A stretch of DNA of 6,974 bases from Phycisphaerae bacterium (GCA_026984555.1 JALSRY010000761.1:1-6974), one strand, 5' to 3'; positions 1 to 6,330 are shown, counted from the first letter of the stretch. Translations and numbers: made by a program. Notes: generated from the letters alone by a model not told the origin.

Positions 1-1084
1 TGGCGAAGCTCATGTCCATCACACTGGCCGGATGGCCGGTCGCGGCCGAGAGGTTCACCAACCGCCCTTGCGCGAGCAGGAAAATGCTCTTGCGGCTGTT
101 GATCACGTATTCGTCCACATTGGGGCGGATGCCCTTGATGACCTTCTTGGCCATTTTTCTGAGCGCCGGGATGTCGATTTCCACGTCGAAATGGCCGCTG
201 TTGCAGACCATCGCGCCGTGGGGCATCTTGCGGAAGTGCTCGGCGCGGAGCACGTGTTTGTTGCCGGTGACCGTGATGAACAGCTCGCCGAAGGCGGCCG
301 CTTCGCGCATCGGCCGCACGTCGAACCCGTCCATCGTGGCCTCGAGCGCCTTGAGCGGGTCCACCTCGGTCACGGTCACGAGTGCGCCGGCGCCGCGGGC
401 GCGCATCGCCACGCCGCGGCCGCACCAGCCGTACCCGGCCACGACCACCTTCTTGCCCGCGAGCAGGATGTCGGTGGCCCGCACGACGCCGTCGAGCGTG
501 CTCTGGCCGGTGCCGTAACGGTTATCGAACAGGTGTTTGGTGGCGGCGTCGTTGACGGCGATGACGGGGAACTTGAGGATGCCGTCGTTCTCCATCGCCC
601 GGAGCCGGATCACGCCGGTGGTGGTTTCTTCCATGCTCGCGATGATGTTGGCGGCGTCCCTGGCACGTTTGGTATGGAGCAGGTTCACGAGGTCGGCGCC
701 GTCATCCATGGTGATGCGTGGCCGCGTGTCGACGACGGCGTTGAGGTGTTCGTAGAAGACCTTGACGTTTTCCCCGCGTCGTGCGAACACCGAAATGCCG
801 AAATCCTTGACGAGGCTGGCGGCGGTGGCGTCCTGGGTGCTGAGCGGGTTCGAGGCGCACAGGGCGACTTCGGCCCCGCCGGCCTTCAGCGTGCGCATGA
901 GGTTGGCCGTTTCGCTGGTGACGTGCATGCAGCAGCCCATGTGAAGGCCCTTGAGGGGCTTTTGCTTCTCGAAGCGTTTGCGGATCAGGGCCAGCACGGG
1001 CATGTCGCGATCGGCCCAGAGTATTTTCTTCTTGCCGGCGGATGCCAGCTTGAGGTCGGTGACGTCGTAGCGTTTCCTTGCCAT
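1..1084 (-). CDS. ahcY: Adenosylhomocysteinase (SAH hydrolase), 3' end beyond window
   Basis: Cytoplasmic NAD-dependent enzyme that reversibly splits S-adenosylhomocysteine into adenosine and homocysteine, clearing the product inhibitor of SAM-dependent methyltransferases. 361 codons are visible (start ATG at 1084-1082, last whole codon at 2-4); the family is usually 400-470 residues, so roughly the last 60, including the C-terminal Lys/Tyr tail, lie outside. Seen: substrate motif CCMHVTSETA (residues 51-60, H54), DDGAD from 127, EETTTGV from 152 (E153), NDAATKHLFDNRYGTGQS from 178 (K183, D187), the NAD-binding glycine motif GYGWCGRG at 217-224, NSGHFD at 285-290 (H288), and HPASVMDMSF at 351-360. 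Spacing of these residues matches the form without the ~40-residue insertion found in some bacterial enzymes; the W-C-R version of the glycine loop is the one I associate with Thermotoga-, archaeal- and cyanobacterial-like members. AGGAG at 1098-1094 lies 9 bases before the ATG and supports the start. It is divergent from the flavin reductase gene. Confidence 0.97.
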   Translation of the reverse strand, partial: MARKRYDVTDLKLASAGKKKILWADRDMPVLALIRKRFEKQKPLKGLHMGCCMHVTSETANLMRTLKAGGAEVALCASNPLSTQDATAASLVKDFGISVFARRGENVKVFYEHLNAVVDTRPRITMDDGADLVNLLHTKRARDAANIIASMEETTTGVIRLRAMENDGILKFPVIAVNDAATKHLFDNRYGTGQSTLDGVVRATDILLAGKKVVVAGYGWCGRGVAMRARGAGALVTVTEVDPLKALEATMDGFDVRPMREAAAFGELFITVTGNKHVLRAEHFRKMPHGAMVCNSGHFDVEIDIPALRKMAKKVIKGIRPNVDEYVINSRKSIFLLAQGRLVNLSAATGHPASVMDMSFA

Positions 1085-1180
1085 CTGCTTTCGCTCCTGG
1101 TGTTGGTTCGAGGGCGCGCCGCCGCCGAGGGCGTGTTCTCGTGCGGACCTTGACCGTTCCGCTCGCCGCGCCGGCTGCAA

Positions 1181-1209
1181 AGCCTACCGACACTGTCGGA
1201 TCGGCTCAA
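1181..1209 (-). promoter_or_regulatory. Candidate ahcY promoter with an inverted repeat in its spacer
   Basis: Read on the minus strand: -35 TTGAGC (1209-1204), 17-base spacer, -10 TAGGCT (1186-1181). The -35 matches the sigma-70 consensus at 4 of 6 positions and the -10 at 3 of 6, including the key T-A and final T. The start of transcription would fall near 1174, leaving about 90 bases of leader before ahcY. The spacer contains CCGACACTGTCGG (1187-1199), two 6-base arms around one central base, placed where a bound repressor or a DNA-distorting activator could act. No regulator is identified; promoter calls by eye in high-GC DNA are uncertain. Confidence 0.4.
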
Positions 1210-1246
1210 CGGCGTCGGGGGGGGAAAGTGCGCGCCGGCGGGGTGG

Positions 1247-1274
1247 TTGCATTTCGCATCGCGCGTGCGATAGT
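1247..1274 (+). promoter_or_regulatory. Weak candidate promoter for the flavin reductase-recO pair
   Basis: TTGCAT (1247-1252), 16-base spacer, GATAGT (1269-1274), the latter matching the -10 consensus at 4 of 6 positions. Transcription would begin near 1281, about 60 bases before the ATG at 1340. This is the most promoter-like pair in the divergent gap on the plus strand, but the -35 keeps only its TTG and the match could be chance. Confidence 0.25.
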
Positions 1275-1339
1275 AGCGGAGACGCGGGCCGGGCCGATCC
1301 GGCCGCCAACCGTGCACAAGCTGAACATGGAGGAACCCC

Positions 1340-1849
1340 ATGCAGACGGCCGTCACCGATGACCAGGCATTGGCTCGTCGTTTCCCCGAACAGATCGCCA
1401 TCGCCACCGCCAAGGATGCCCAGGGCAAATACAACCCCATTACGCTCGGCTGGACGATGCTCACGTCGCACGATCCCCTGATGATGGCCATCGCGGTCGG
1501 CAGGCAACGCTACTCCGCCGAGGTGATCCGCAAGGCCGGCGCGTTCGTGCTGACGTTTCCCTCGGAGCAGCAGGCGGCCGAAGCGCTGTTTCACGGCACG
1601 AAGTCGGGTCGCGAGATGGACAAGCTCAAGGAAGCCGGCACGAAGACCCAGCCAGCCACCAAGATCGACGGGGTCTTGTTCGCCGACGCCGTCGCGAATT
1701 TCGAATGCGAGCTGGTTTCCGAACACGAAACCGGGGACCACGTCATTTTCGTCGGGCGGGTCGTCGCGTCGCACATGAACGAGGATGCCTCGCTCGGGCG
1801 GCTCTATTCGTTGGGCCACGAGCGGCTCGGGGGGGTTCGTCCGGCCTGA
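1340..1849 (+). CDS. Flavin reductase-like, FMN-binding split-barrel protein
   Basis: 169-residue cytoplasmic protein of the flavin-reductase-like family (DIM6/NTAB type split beta-barrel that holds FMN). Members are NAD(P)H:flavin reductases, small components of two-component monooxygenases, or flavoproteins of unknown substrate; sequence alone does not choose. Seen: the early strand-loop NPITLGWTMLTSHDPLMMAIAV (from residue 32; typical flavin-contacting start of the barrel), the family's GTKSGREMDK block at 86-95, and the late pair of strands FECELV (111-116) and DHVIFVGRVVA (123-133, H124 and G129). At 169 residues it is at the short end for the family but has no visible break. GGAGGA at 1329-1334 lies 5 bases before the ATG. 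Stop is TGA at 1847-1849; recO starts 65 bases later in the same direction with no clear terminator between, suggesting co-transcription without implying shared function. Confidence 0.88.
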   Translation: MQTAVTDDQALARRFPEQIAIATAKDAQGKYNPITLGWTMLTSHDPLMMAIAVGRQRYSAEVIRKAGAFVLTFPSEQQAAEALFHGTKSGREMDKLKEAGTKTQPATKIDGVLFADAVANFECELVSEHETGDHVIFVGRVVASHMNEDASLGRLYSLGHERLGGVRPA

Positions 1850-1914
1850 TCGGCGGCACGGGGGCGCCCGGCGAACATCGATTCCACGAGGTGGCGCGCC
1901 AGCGAGGATCCCCG

Positions 1915-2676
1915 ATGGGAGCCCAAACCGACCATGCCGTCGTGCTGCGGCTCAGCGACTACTCGGAGACTTCGCAGATCGCGACGTTGTTCGCCCAGCG
2001 CGGGGGCAAGCTGCGCCTGATCGCCAAGGGGCTGCGTCGCAGTACGCGCAAGCGGTTTGCGGTCGGGCTCGACCTGCTCGAATACGGCGTGGTGCGCTAT
2101 GTGCGGGCGCGCGGCGACGCCGGGCTGGGAACACTGGCGGAATGGACGCAGCTCGATGCCTTTCTGGGGTTGCGGCGTGCACTTTTGCGCCAGTATGGCG
2201 CGTTCTACGCCGTCGAGCTGACGGACCGGCTCACCGAGGAATACGATCCGCATCCGGAGCTGTTCGACGCGTTGGTCGAGCTGCTGCGCGGGTTGGCCAC
2301 CGACGAGCCGCCCGCCTTGCCCGATGGACGCCCCGGCACGCCGGCGGCCCTGATCGTGCGGTTTCAGGCGGCGTTGTTGCGCGCGATCGGCTTTGCGCCC
2401 GTGTTGCGCCAATGCGTCGATTGCGGGAAGCCGCGGGTTCGCGACACCGCGGCGTATTTCAGCTCCACCGCCGGCGGGCTGCTCTGTCGCGAGTGTCAAC
2501 AGCGTCACCGCGAAAAACGCCGGCTCTCCCCGCGACTGCTCGATCTACCCGCGCAGGCACAAGCCCCGGAAGACTGGTTTCCTTTGCTCGACTACCACAT
2601 TCGACACATTGCCGGCACTGCGGCCCGCACTGCAAAGCGTCTGAGTACGCTCATCGCGCAGACACGCCAGAGGTAG
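1915..2676 (+). CDS. recO: DNA repair protein RecO
   Basis: 253-residue recombination mediator that, with RecR (and RecF), displaces SSB and loads RecA on single-stranded DNA during gap repair. Seen: N-terminal OB-fold pattern (residues 1-80: AVVLRLSDYSETSQIATLFAQ, then GGKLRLIAKGLRRS, a hallmark of RecO), helical middle (about 85-165: ALLRQYGAFYAVELTDRLTEE and LIVRFQAALLRAIGFAPVL), and a zinc-ribbon-like C-terminal part with C167-x2-C170 and C191-x2-C194. Length is close to the usual 240-260. The reading frame is open upstream to 1705, but that stretch overlaps the flavin reductase gene; the ATG at 1915 fits because GAGG at 1904-1907 precedes it by 7 bases and the family begins this way. The quoted stretches are typical, not a full alignment. 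Stop TAG at 2674-2676. Confidence 0.95.
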   Translation: MGAQTDHAVVLRLSDYSETSQIATLFAQRGGKLRLIAKGLRRSTRKRFAVGLDLLEYGVVRYVRARGDAGLGTLAEWTQLDAFLGLRRALLRQYGAFYAVELTDRLTEEYDPHPELFDALVELLRGLATDEPPALPDGRPGTPAALIVRFQAALLRAIGFAPVLRQCVDCGKPRVRDTAAYFSSTAGGLLCRECQQRHREKRRLSPRLLDLPAQAQAPEDWFPLLDYHIRHIAGTAARTAKRLSTLIAQTRQR

Positions 2677-2936
2677 CAGCACGACCATGACCGCACTACT
2701 GCGCGACGACGGTCTGTCGCGCGGGGCATTGCCAGTGAATCCTGTAGACATCAGCGCGGCCTGCATCCGTTCCTGACTCCTCGCTGTCTTGTACGGGTAG
2801 CCCGGGATATGTGAGAACACGAACCGGGTGGGATCTGGCACGTTCGCTGACTGCACGCGCGCGAGCGACGCGCGGCGACCGGGTGGCCGCCGCACGTCAC
2901 TGCCGGCGTTGGGTGTCTCCGTGGGTATCGGGCCGG
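2677..2936. other. Gap between convergent genes recO and the cupredoxin fusion
   Basis: 260 bases without a believable gene. It contains the hairpin at 2699-2724, a short CGGG-tag-CCCG stem at 2794-2804, and an alternating CG stem (CGCGCG at 2856-2861 and 2869-2874 around 7 bases) that could help stop the minus-strand transcript. None has a following T run. Open frames here lack start sites with ribosome binding sequences and show no recognisable protein. Confidence 0.6.
2699..2724 (+). terminator. Possible recO transcription terminator hairpin
   Basis: Stem GCGCGAC (2701-2707) with GTCGCGC (2716-2722) and an 8-base loop, extended outward by one G-T and one C-G pair, starting 23 bases after the recO stop. 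Strong GC-rich stem, right place, but no T tract follows, so intrinsic termination is doubtful. Confidence 0.33.
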
Positions 2937-5105
2937 TCAGCCGGTATAGTTACCCAACAGGAGGGCCAGGTCGCCCAAGTCCACACATCCGTCGCTGTTG
3001 ATATCAACGGCCGGATCGTACGCCGGATCGCCCGCGCAGGTTCCGTATGCGCCGAGCAGAAGCGCGAGGTCCGCCAAGTCTACATCGCCGTCCGCGTCGA
3101 AGTCACCGTCGATGGTCTTGATTCGCAGGACAACGCCGGTATCGCCGAAGGGAACGCCCGTGGTGTTGGCGAGGACGTACAGTTCGCCGTCGGCATCCTG
3201 GCCGAAGCCCAGCAGGGCCATACCCAGGTCGCTTTGTCCGACGAGCGAGAATTCGGTAACCACATTGCCGCCGTCCAGATAAAACAAGCGTCCATCATTG
3301 CTGAAGGTCCGGGCGAAGTCGCCGAAGACATAGTGGCCGATCAACGGGGCAATCTTCGATCCGCGGTAGACGAATCCGCCGATGATCGCCAAGCCCTCAT
3401 CGTGATCGTACTGGGCGATCGGGGCGATCAACCCCGCGGGTACGGCCAGCGGCCGATCGGTCACGTAGCCGTTGGCGTTGCCGTTGGCGACGAAATAGAA
3501 CGTGCCTTCCATGTAGTTCCAGCCATAATTGCCGCCGCTGGTGACGGTATCGATTTCCTCGATATCGTTCTGGCCGACATCGCCGACATAGAGGTCGCCG
3601 GTGGTGGCGTCAAACGAGAATCGGAAGGGGTTGCGGAAACCGTAGGCGAAGATCTCGTCCACGCCGCCCACGCCCACGAACGGATTGTCGGCGGGAATGC
3701 CGTATTGTCCGTTGGCGGAGTTGCTGCCGGCTGGGTCGATTCGCAGGATCGTCCCGAGCACGGTGGCGGGGTCATTGCCGTTGCCGTCGCAACCGTGACC
3801 GATGATCTTGGTTCCGATGAAATCCTGGCCATCCTTGTCGTCGGCGCCGCCGCCATCGCCCAGTGCGATGTACAACATGCCGTCGGGGCCGAAATTGAGA
3901 CAACCCGCGTTGTGGTTGAATTGGGGCTCATCGACACGCAGCAGTTCGCGGGCGCTGTTGGGGTCCACGACCGCGTTCGGATCCGCGGGATCGGGAACCA
4001 CCCACTCCGTGACGACGGCCTGGTGGTTGGGTGCGACGCCGACAGGCATCGTCGAGAAATCGGCGGGGCCGGCCTCGGGCTGAGACGTGTAGGTGTAGAG
4101 CAGCCCGTTGTTGATGTAGTCCGGGTGGAACGCCAAGCCGAGCAGACCGCGTTCATCGAACGAGTCGGGCCCGAATACACCGAGCGTCACCAGCAAACCA
4201 GTGGCGTCGAGAAAGACGGCCTTGTCGCCCGTATCAGCGTCGATCGCCCACACGATACCGTCCTGGTCGACAACGAACAGGCGATCGTCACCCGGGGCGT
4301 TGATGCCCCAGTTGGGCGCCGTCAGCCCGCTCGCGACCAATTCGAGCTGCACGTGGATCGTGCCTGCCGGGACCGGCGCGGGGATCGGGTCGGCCAGTGG
4401 TGCGGGCATGATCTGTCCGCGGATCTCGCCCGGCGGGAACGCGTCGGTGTGGATGTTGACATACCACAGTCCGGCCATCAGATCCGCCTCCTGCTGGGCG
4501 GTAAGCACTGCGGAACCCACCTTCGGACTACCTGGAGACAACGGTATCTGGACGCCCGCGCCTTGGCATTGTGGCGCGGCACCGTGGATGTGGGCGGCAG
4601 TCTCGTTGCCGAGCAATCCACTGAACGTGATCTCCCACGCCAGCGTACTCGTGCTGGGGAAAAACGTCGCCACGCCGGTGCCGCTCGCGGGGGTGTCGGC
4701 CGGCGGCGTAACCTGGTCGCCATCGAGCGTGATGACGAAATCCACCGCGTTCTGATCCACGATGATGTCGCCCGTCATGCCGAACGCACAATGCGGCCGG
4801 CAAAAATAGGGGATGTCGCTGACGCCTTGCGGAATCGTGAATTCGACGATGGGATTGGCGCTCGTCAGCGGTTCGTCGAAAAACACACCGTCGAACACGC
4901 AGCCGGTGCCGGACGTGACCGTATGGCTGCCAGACGTCCAGATCCAGCGAATCGTGTCGCCTGGTGCGGCGACAATCGTATCCGGAACGAACGTAAGTCC
5001 TTGTTGGGTAATCTCGTGTGTCACCGCGGCGGCACTGCCGACGACCGCTGACAGGGCGATCGTCGCCATCGCATGGCGGGCGCGGTTCTTGAACGCAAAC
5101 GACAT
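2937..5105 (-). CDS. Exported cupredoxin-CHRD-PQQ sugar dehydrogenase-dockerin-like fusion
   Basis: 722-residue secreted redox candidate. Signal peptide: basic start (K6, R8, R10), hydrophobic 13-27, likely cut after AAA27. Residues 28-118: cupredoxin with all four type-1 copper ligands, H61, C102, H105, M110 (C-x2-H-x4-M). Residues 121-232: CHRD domain, ending AHIHGAA (181-187) and YVNIHTDAFPPGEIRGQI (215-232). Residues about 260-663: six-bladed glucose/sorbosone-dehydrogenase-like propeller, which in the family uses PQQ to oxidise sugars; seen are GLLGLAFHPDY (320-330), NHNAG with H398 as likely catalytic base, GDGGG (416-420), AYGFRNPFRF with R491, GDVGQ and GGNYGWN (524-530). Residues 668-679 and 701-712: two EF-hand calcium loops arranged like a dockerin. 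The true substrate is unknown. Start ATG 5105-5103 chosen over an in-frame ATG 45 bases upstream because AAGGAG (5117-5112) lies 6 bases before it and a signal peptide follows directly. Alternative name: PQQ-dependent sugar dehydrogenase. Confidence 0.93.
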   Translation of the reverse strand: MSFAFKNRARHAMATIALSAVVGSAAAVTHEITQQGLTFVPDTIVAAPGDTIRWIWTSGSHTVTSGTGCVFDGVFFDEPLTSANPIVEFTIPQGVSDIPYFCRPHCAFGMTGDIIVDQNAVDFVITLDGDQVTPPADTPASGTGVATFFPSTSTLAWEITFSGLLGNETAAHIHGAAPQCQGAGVQIPLSPGSPKVGSAVLTAQQEADLMAGLWYVNIHTDAFPPGEIRGQIMPAPLADPIPAPVPAGTIHVQLELVASGLTAPNWGINAPGDDRLFVVDQDGIVWAIDADTGDKAVFLDATGLLVTLGVFGPDSFDERGLLGLAFHPDYINNGLLYTYTSQPEAGPADFSTMPVGVAPNHQAVVTEWVVPDPADPNAVVDPNSARELLRVDEPQFNHNAGCLNFGPDGMLYIALGDGGGADDKDGQDFIGTKIIGHGCDGNGNDPATVLGTILRIDPAGSNSANGQYGIPADNPFVGVGGVDEIFAYGFRNPFRFSFDATTGDLYVGDVGQNDIEEIDTVTSGGNYGWNYMEGTFYFVANGNANGYVTDRPLAVPAGLIAPIAQYDHDEGLAIIGGFVYRGSKIAPLIGHYVFGDFARTFSNDGRLFYLDGGNVVTEFSLVGQSDLGMALLGFGQDADGELYVLANTTGVPFGDTGVVLRIKTIDGDFDADGDVDLADLALLLGAYGTCAGDPAYDPAVDINSDGCVDLGDLALLLGNYTG

Positions 5106-5133
5106 TTGCGGCTCCTTTGGTCTGAAGCAATCG

Positions 5134-5171
5134 AGTTGGCGCTGGCACATCAGCGCTTCGGCCCACCAACT
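5134..5171 (-). repeat. Leader hairpin upstream of the cupredoxin fusion gene
   Basis: Inner inverted repeat GCGCTG (5139-5144) and CAGCGC (5151-5156) around 6 bases, enclosed by AGTTGG (5134-5139) and CCAACT (5166-5171), sharing base 5139. In a minus-strand transcript it would end about 28 bases before the ATG, outside the ribosome binding site. It may be a leader fold or nothing; no clear promoter was found upstream. Confidence 0.25.
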
Positions 5172-5309
5172 TCAACCGCCGACAAGCGCAAACATTCCCC
5201 GCAAAATCGGAATCGCCACGACTTCGGAACCGAGGCTCGCCGCGGCGTTGTCGGCGCCGTGCCCGCAGACGTGCCATTCGTTCGCGCCGTTCCCATGCGC
5301 TACGAACAC
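5172..5309 (-). CDS. Doubtful small ORF, possible continuation of the ORF at 5343
   Basis: 45 codons from GTG (5309-5307) to TGA (5174-5172). The product has a protein-like feel: MFVAHGNGANEW at the start and a hydrophobic end, EVVAIPILRGMFALVGG. Third codon positions are mostly G or C, but that is weak evidence in high-GC DNA. There is no Shine-Dalgarno sequence before the GTG. It shares its frame with the small ORF at 5343-5495, from which only one TAG (5345-5343) separates it, so it may be the second half of one broken gene. The stop lies about 55 bases before the ribosome binding site of the cupredoxin fusion gene. I recognise no family. Confidence 0.15.
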   Translation of the reverse strand: MFVAHGNGANEWHVCGHGADNAAASLGSEVVAIPILRGMFALVGG

Positions 5310-5342
5310 GTCGCCCGAGTGTGCTTGTTTGCTGCCCTCCCG

Positions 5343-5495
5343 CTACACGCCAGCGGCATGCGCAGTCGGTTTCGCCCGCTCCTGGGCCGGACAACGGCAA
5401 CCCGAGACGGGCGAGGAGTGGCCGCAGATCGACCTAGGCGCGCGGGCCGATTTGTTGGCACGAGCCCGTTTTCGTGGGGGTTTTCTGGCGGGCAC
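5343..5495 (-). CDS. Candidate small basic protein, 50 residues
   Basis: GTG start (5495-5493) preceded at 5 bases by AAGGAGGA (5508-5501), the strongest Shine-Dalgarno sequence in the window. The product begins MPARKPPRKRARANKSARAP, very rich in Arg, Lys, Pro and Ala, and carries three cysteines (24, 33, 35). It ends at TAG (5345-5343), after which the same frame stays open to 5172. A perfect 18-base palindrome lies 7 bases upstream of the Shine-Dalgarno. The basic start suggests nucleic acid or ribosome contact, but no family is recognised and a chance ORF remains quite possible; the case rests on the ribosome binding site. Confidence 0.27.
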   Translation of the reverse strand: MPARKPPRKRARANKSARAPRSICGHSSPVSGCRCPAQERAKPTAHAAGV

Positions 5496-5515
5496 GTCCG
5501 TCCTCCTTGGCTTGC

Positions 5516-5533
5516 GCGAGTAGTACTACTCGC
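5516..5533. repeat. Perfect 18-base palindrome GCGAGTAGTACTACTCGC
   Basis: Both 9-base halves are exact reverse complements with no spacer. It sits between the hairpins behind tRNA-Ala and the AAGGAGGA at 5508-5501. A spacer-free palindrome makes a poor RNA hairpin (tight turn) but a good site for a dimeric DNA-binding protein, so an operator is the more natural reading. The regulator is unknown. Confidence 0.55.
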
Positions 5534-5557
5534 TTCTGGCCTTCGGATTACGGCCGC

Positions 5558-5591
5558 CCCGCCCCTTGGCGGGTCTTCGCAAGTTGCGAAG
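5558..5591 (-). terminator. Two stacked hairpins, likely end of the tRNA transcript
   Basis: Hairpin A: CTTCGC (5575-5580) with GCGAAG (5586-5591), 5-base loop, extendable to an 8-base stem. Hairpin B: CCCGCC (5558-5563) with GGCGGG (5568-5573), 4-base loop. They begin 20 bases after the 3' end of tRNA-Ala on the minus strand, separated from one another by one base. Neither is followed by a T run, so they may be processing or stability structures, or a T-less high-GC terminator. Confidence 0.4.
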
Positions 5592-5611
5592 TCAGCGTTA
5601 GTTACGTTCAA

Positions 5612-5684
<73 letters not shown>

Positions 5685-5774
5685 GTATTCGGTTGTCGCT
5701 CGCCCGGCGGGCTTGGGCATGCGGGCGGTCTGGTACACCGCATCCAGTTGGCGACTACGCCACGCCGAGGGCAA

Positions 5775-5847
<73 letters not shown>

Positions 5848-5893
5848 CTCGACGACGCACCGGCGAACGCCGACCCGCCGTCGCGAGCGGTAA

Positions 5894-5922
5894 ACATTAC
5901 GCCCCATCATCATCCCCGTCAA
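5894..5922 (-). promoter_or_regulatory. Sigma-70-like promoter for tRNA-Phe and tRNA-Ala
   Basis: Minus strand: -35 TTGACG (5922-5917, 5 of 6 match), exactly 17-base spacer, -10 TAATGT (5899-5894, keeps T-A and final T). Transcription would start near 5887, giving a 40-base leader before tRNA-Phe. It is the best promoter match in the window and sits directly before the tRNA genes. The spacer carries GATGATGATG. Confidence 0.65.
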
Positions 5923-5973
5923 GCCCCGGCCAGCGGCGTGTTGTCGGGCCACGGAGCTTTCGTCCTCTCGCCC

Positions 5974-6096
5974 GCCGATCCCGCGATCCGCGTCCCCCCG
6001 AGCGCCAGCGACCCGCCGGCCGATCCCGCGATCCGCGTTCCCCCGAGCGCCAGCGACCCGCCGGCCGATCCCGCGATCCGCGTCCCCCCGAGCGCC
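5974..6096. repeat. 45-base tandem repeat, about 2.7 copies
   Basis: Copy 1 is 5974-6018, copy 2 is 6019-6063 (one C-to-T change, at 6039 in the C run after GCGATCCGCG), copy 3 matches exactly for 33 bases (6064-6096) and then diverges. Each unit starts GCCGATCCCGCGATCCGCG and ends AGCGACCCGCCG. The period is a multiple of three, so frames stay open across it on both strands; read on the minus strand it spells a 15-residue period containing LGGTRIAGSAGG. No gene is supported here and there are no unique spacers between the units. Confidence 0.9.
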
Positions 6097-6256
6097 GCTG
6101 CCCTGTCCACCGGCCCCTCGGCTTGCGTCTTTCCAGTCGCCGGTCTGTCAGTCACCCGGGTTTCCCTGGGCCGGCCGCCGGTCTCCGAGGCCGGGGCGAT
6201 CACGAGGACGCCGGTTTCGGCCTACCCCCAGGATGTGACCATCGCTGACGAGCCGG
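6097..6256. other. Non-coding stretch between the repeat and the orphan terminator
   Basis: No believable gene. The phrase CGCCGGT recurs at 6138, 6176 and 6209 with differing continuations, and GGCCGG/CCGGCC clusters near 6170-6195 could fold. Nothing more specific is visible. Confidence 0.4.
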
Positions 6257-6281
6257 AAAAAGCGGTCCAGAATGCTGGACC
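6257..6281 (-). terminator. Intrinsic terminator on the minus strand
   Basis: Read on the minus strand: GGTCCAG, loop CATT, CTGGACC (perfect 7-base stem, 6281-6264), then GC and TTTTT (6261-6257). This is the only hairpin in the window with a proper U tract. Read on the plus strand the hairpin is followed by TCGACTTTA, which would not work well. No annotated gene on the minus strand runs into it. Confidence 0.68.
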
Positions 6282-6330
6282 TCGACTTTACGATTGCCGC
6301 GTCTGGCGGGTTTCGTGCGGCGTCAGCGCA

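Noticed and set aside
32..1153. 373-codon plus-strand frame, rich in His, Ala and Asp
   Set aside because: It is antisense and codon-aligned to ahcY, whose identity is certain; composition is typical of a shadow frame.
1085..1180. SAH riboswitch in the ahcY leader
   Set aside because: The leader was read on the minus strand for the conserved blocks of that riboswitch and for its pairing pattern as I know them; they are not there.
1705..1914. N-terminal extension of RecO by 70 residues
   Set aside because: The frame is open, but it overlaps the flavin reductase gene, has no ribosome site and does not resemble RecO; the family start fits the ATG at 1915.
2811..5051. 746-codon open frame on the plus strand across the whole cupredoxin fusion gene
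   Set aside because: It is in exact codon register opposite the real gene, so its openness follows from the G/C-rich third positions of that gene. Its translation has no recognisable domain, whereas the minus strand has a signal peptide, ligands and four families.
5974..6096. CRISPR array
   Set aside because: Units are directly abutting with no unique spacers, there are fewer than three full copies, and no cas gene is nearby.
5919..6203. 94-codon minus-strand frame containing the LGGTRIAGSAGG repeats
   Set aside because: GTG start without ribosome binding site, its stop falls within the tRNA promoter -35, and its length is explained by a repeat period divisible by three. Kept as a repeat, not a gene.
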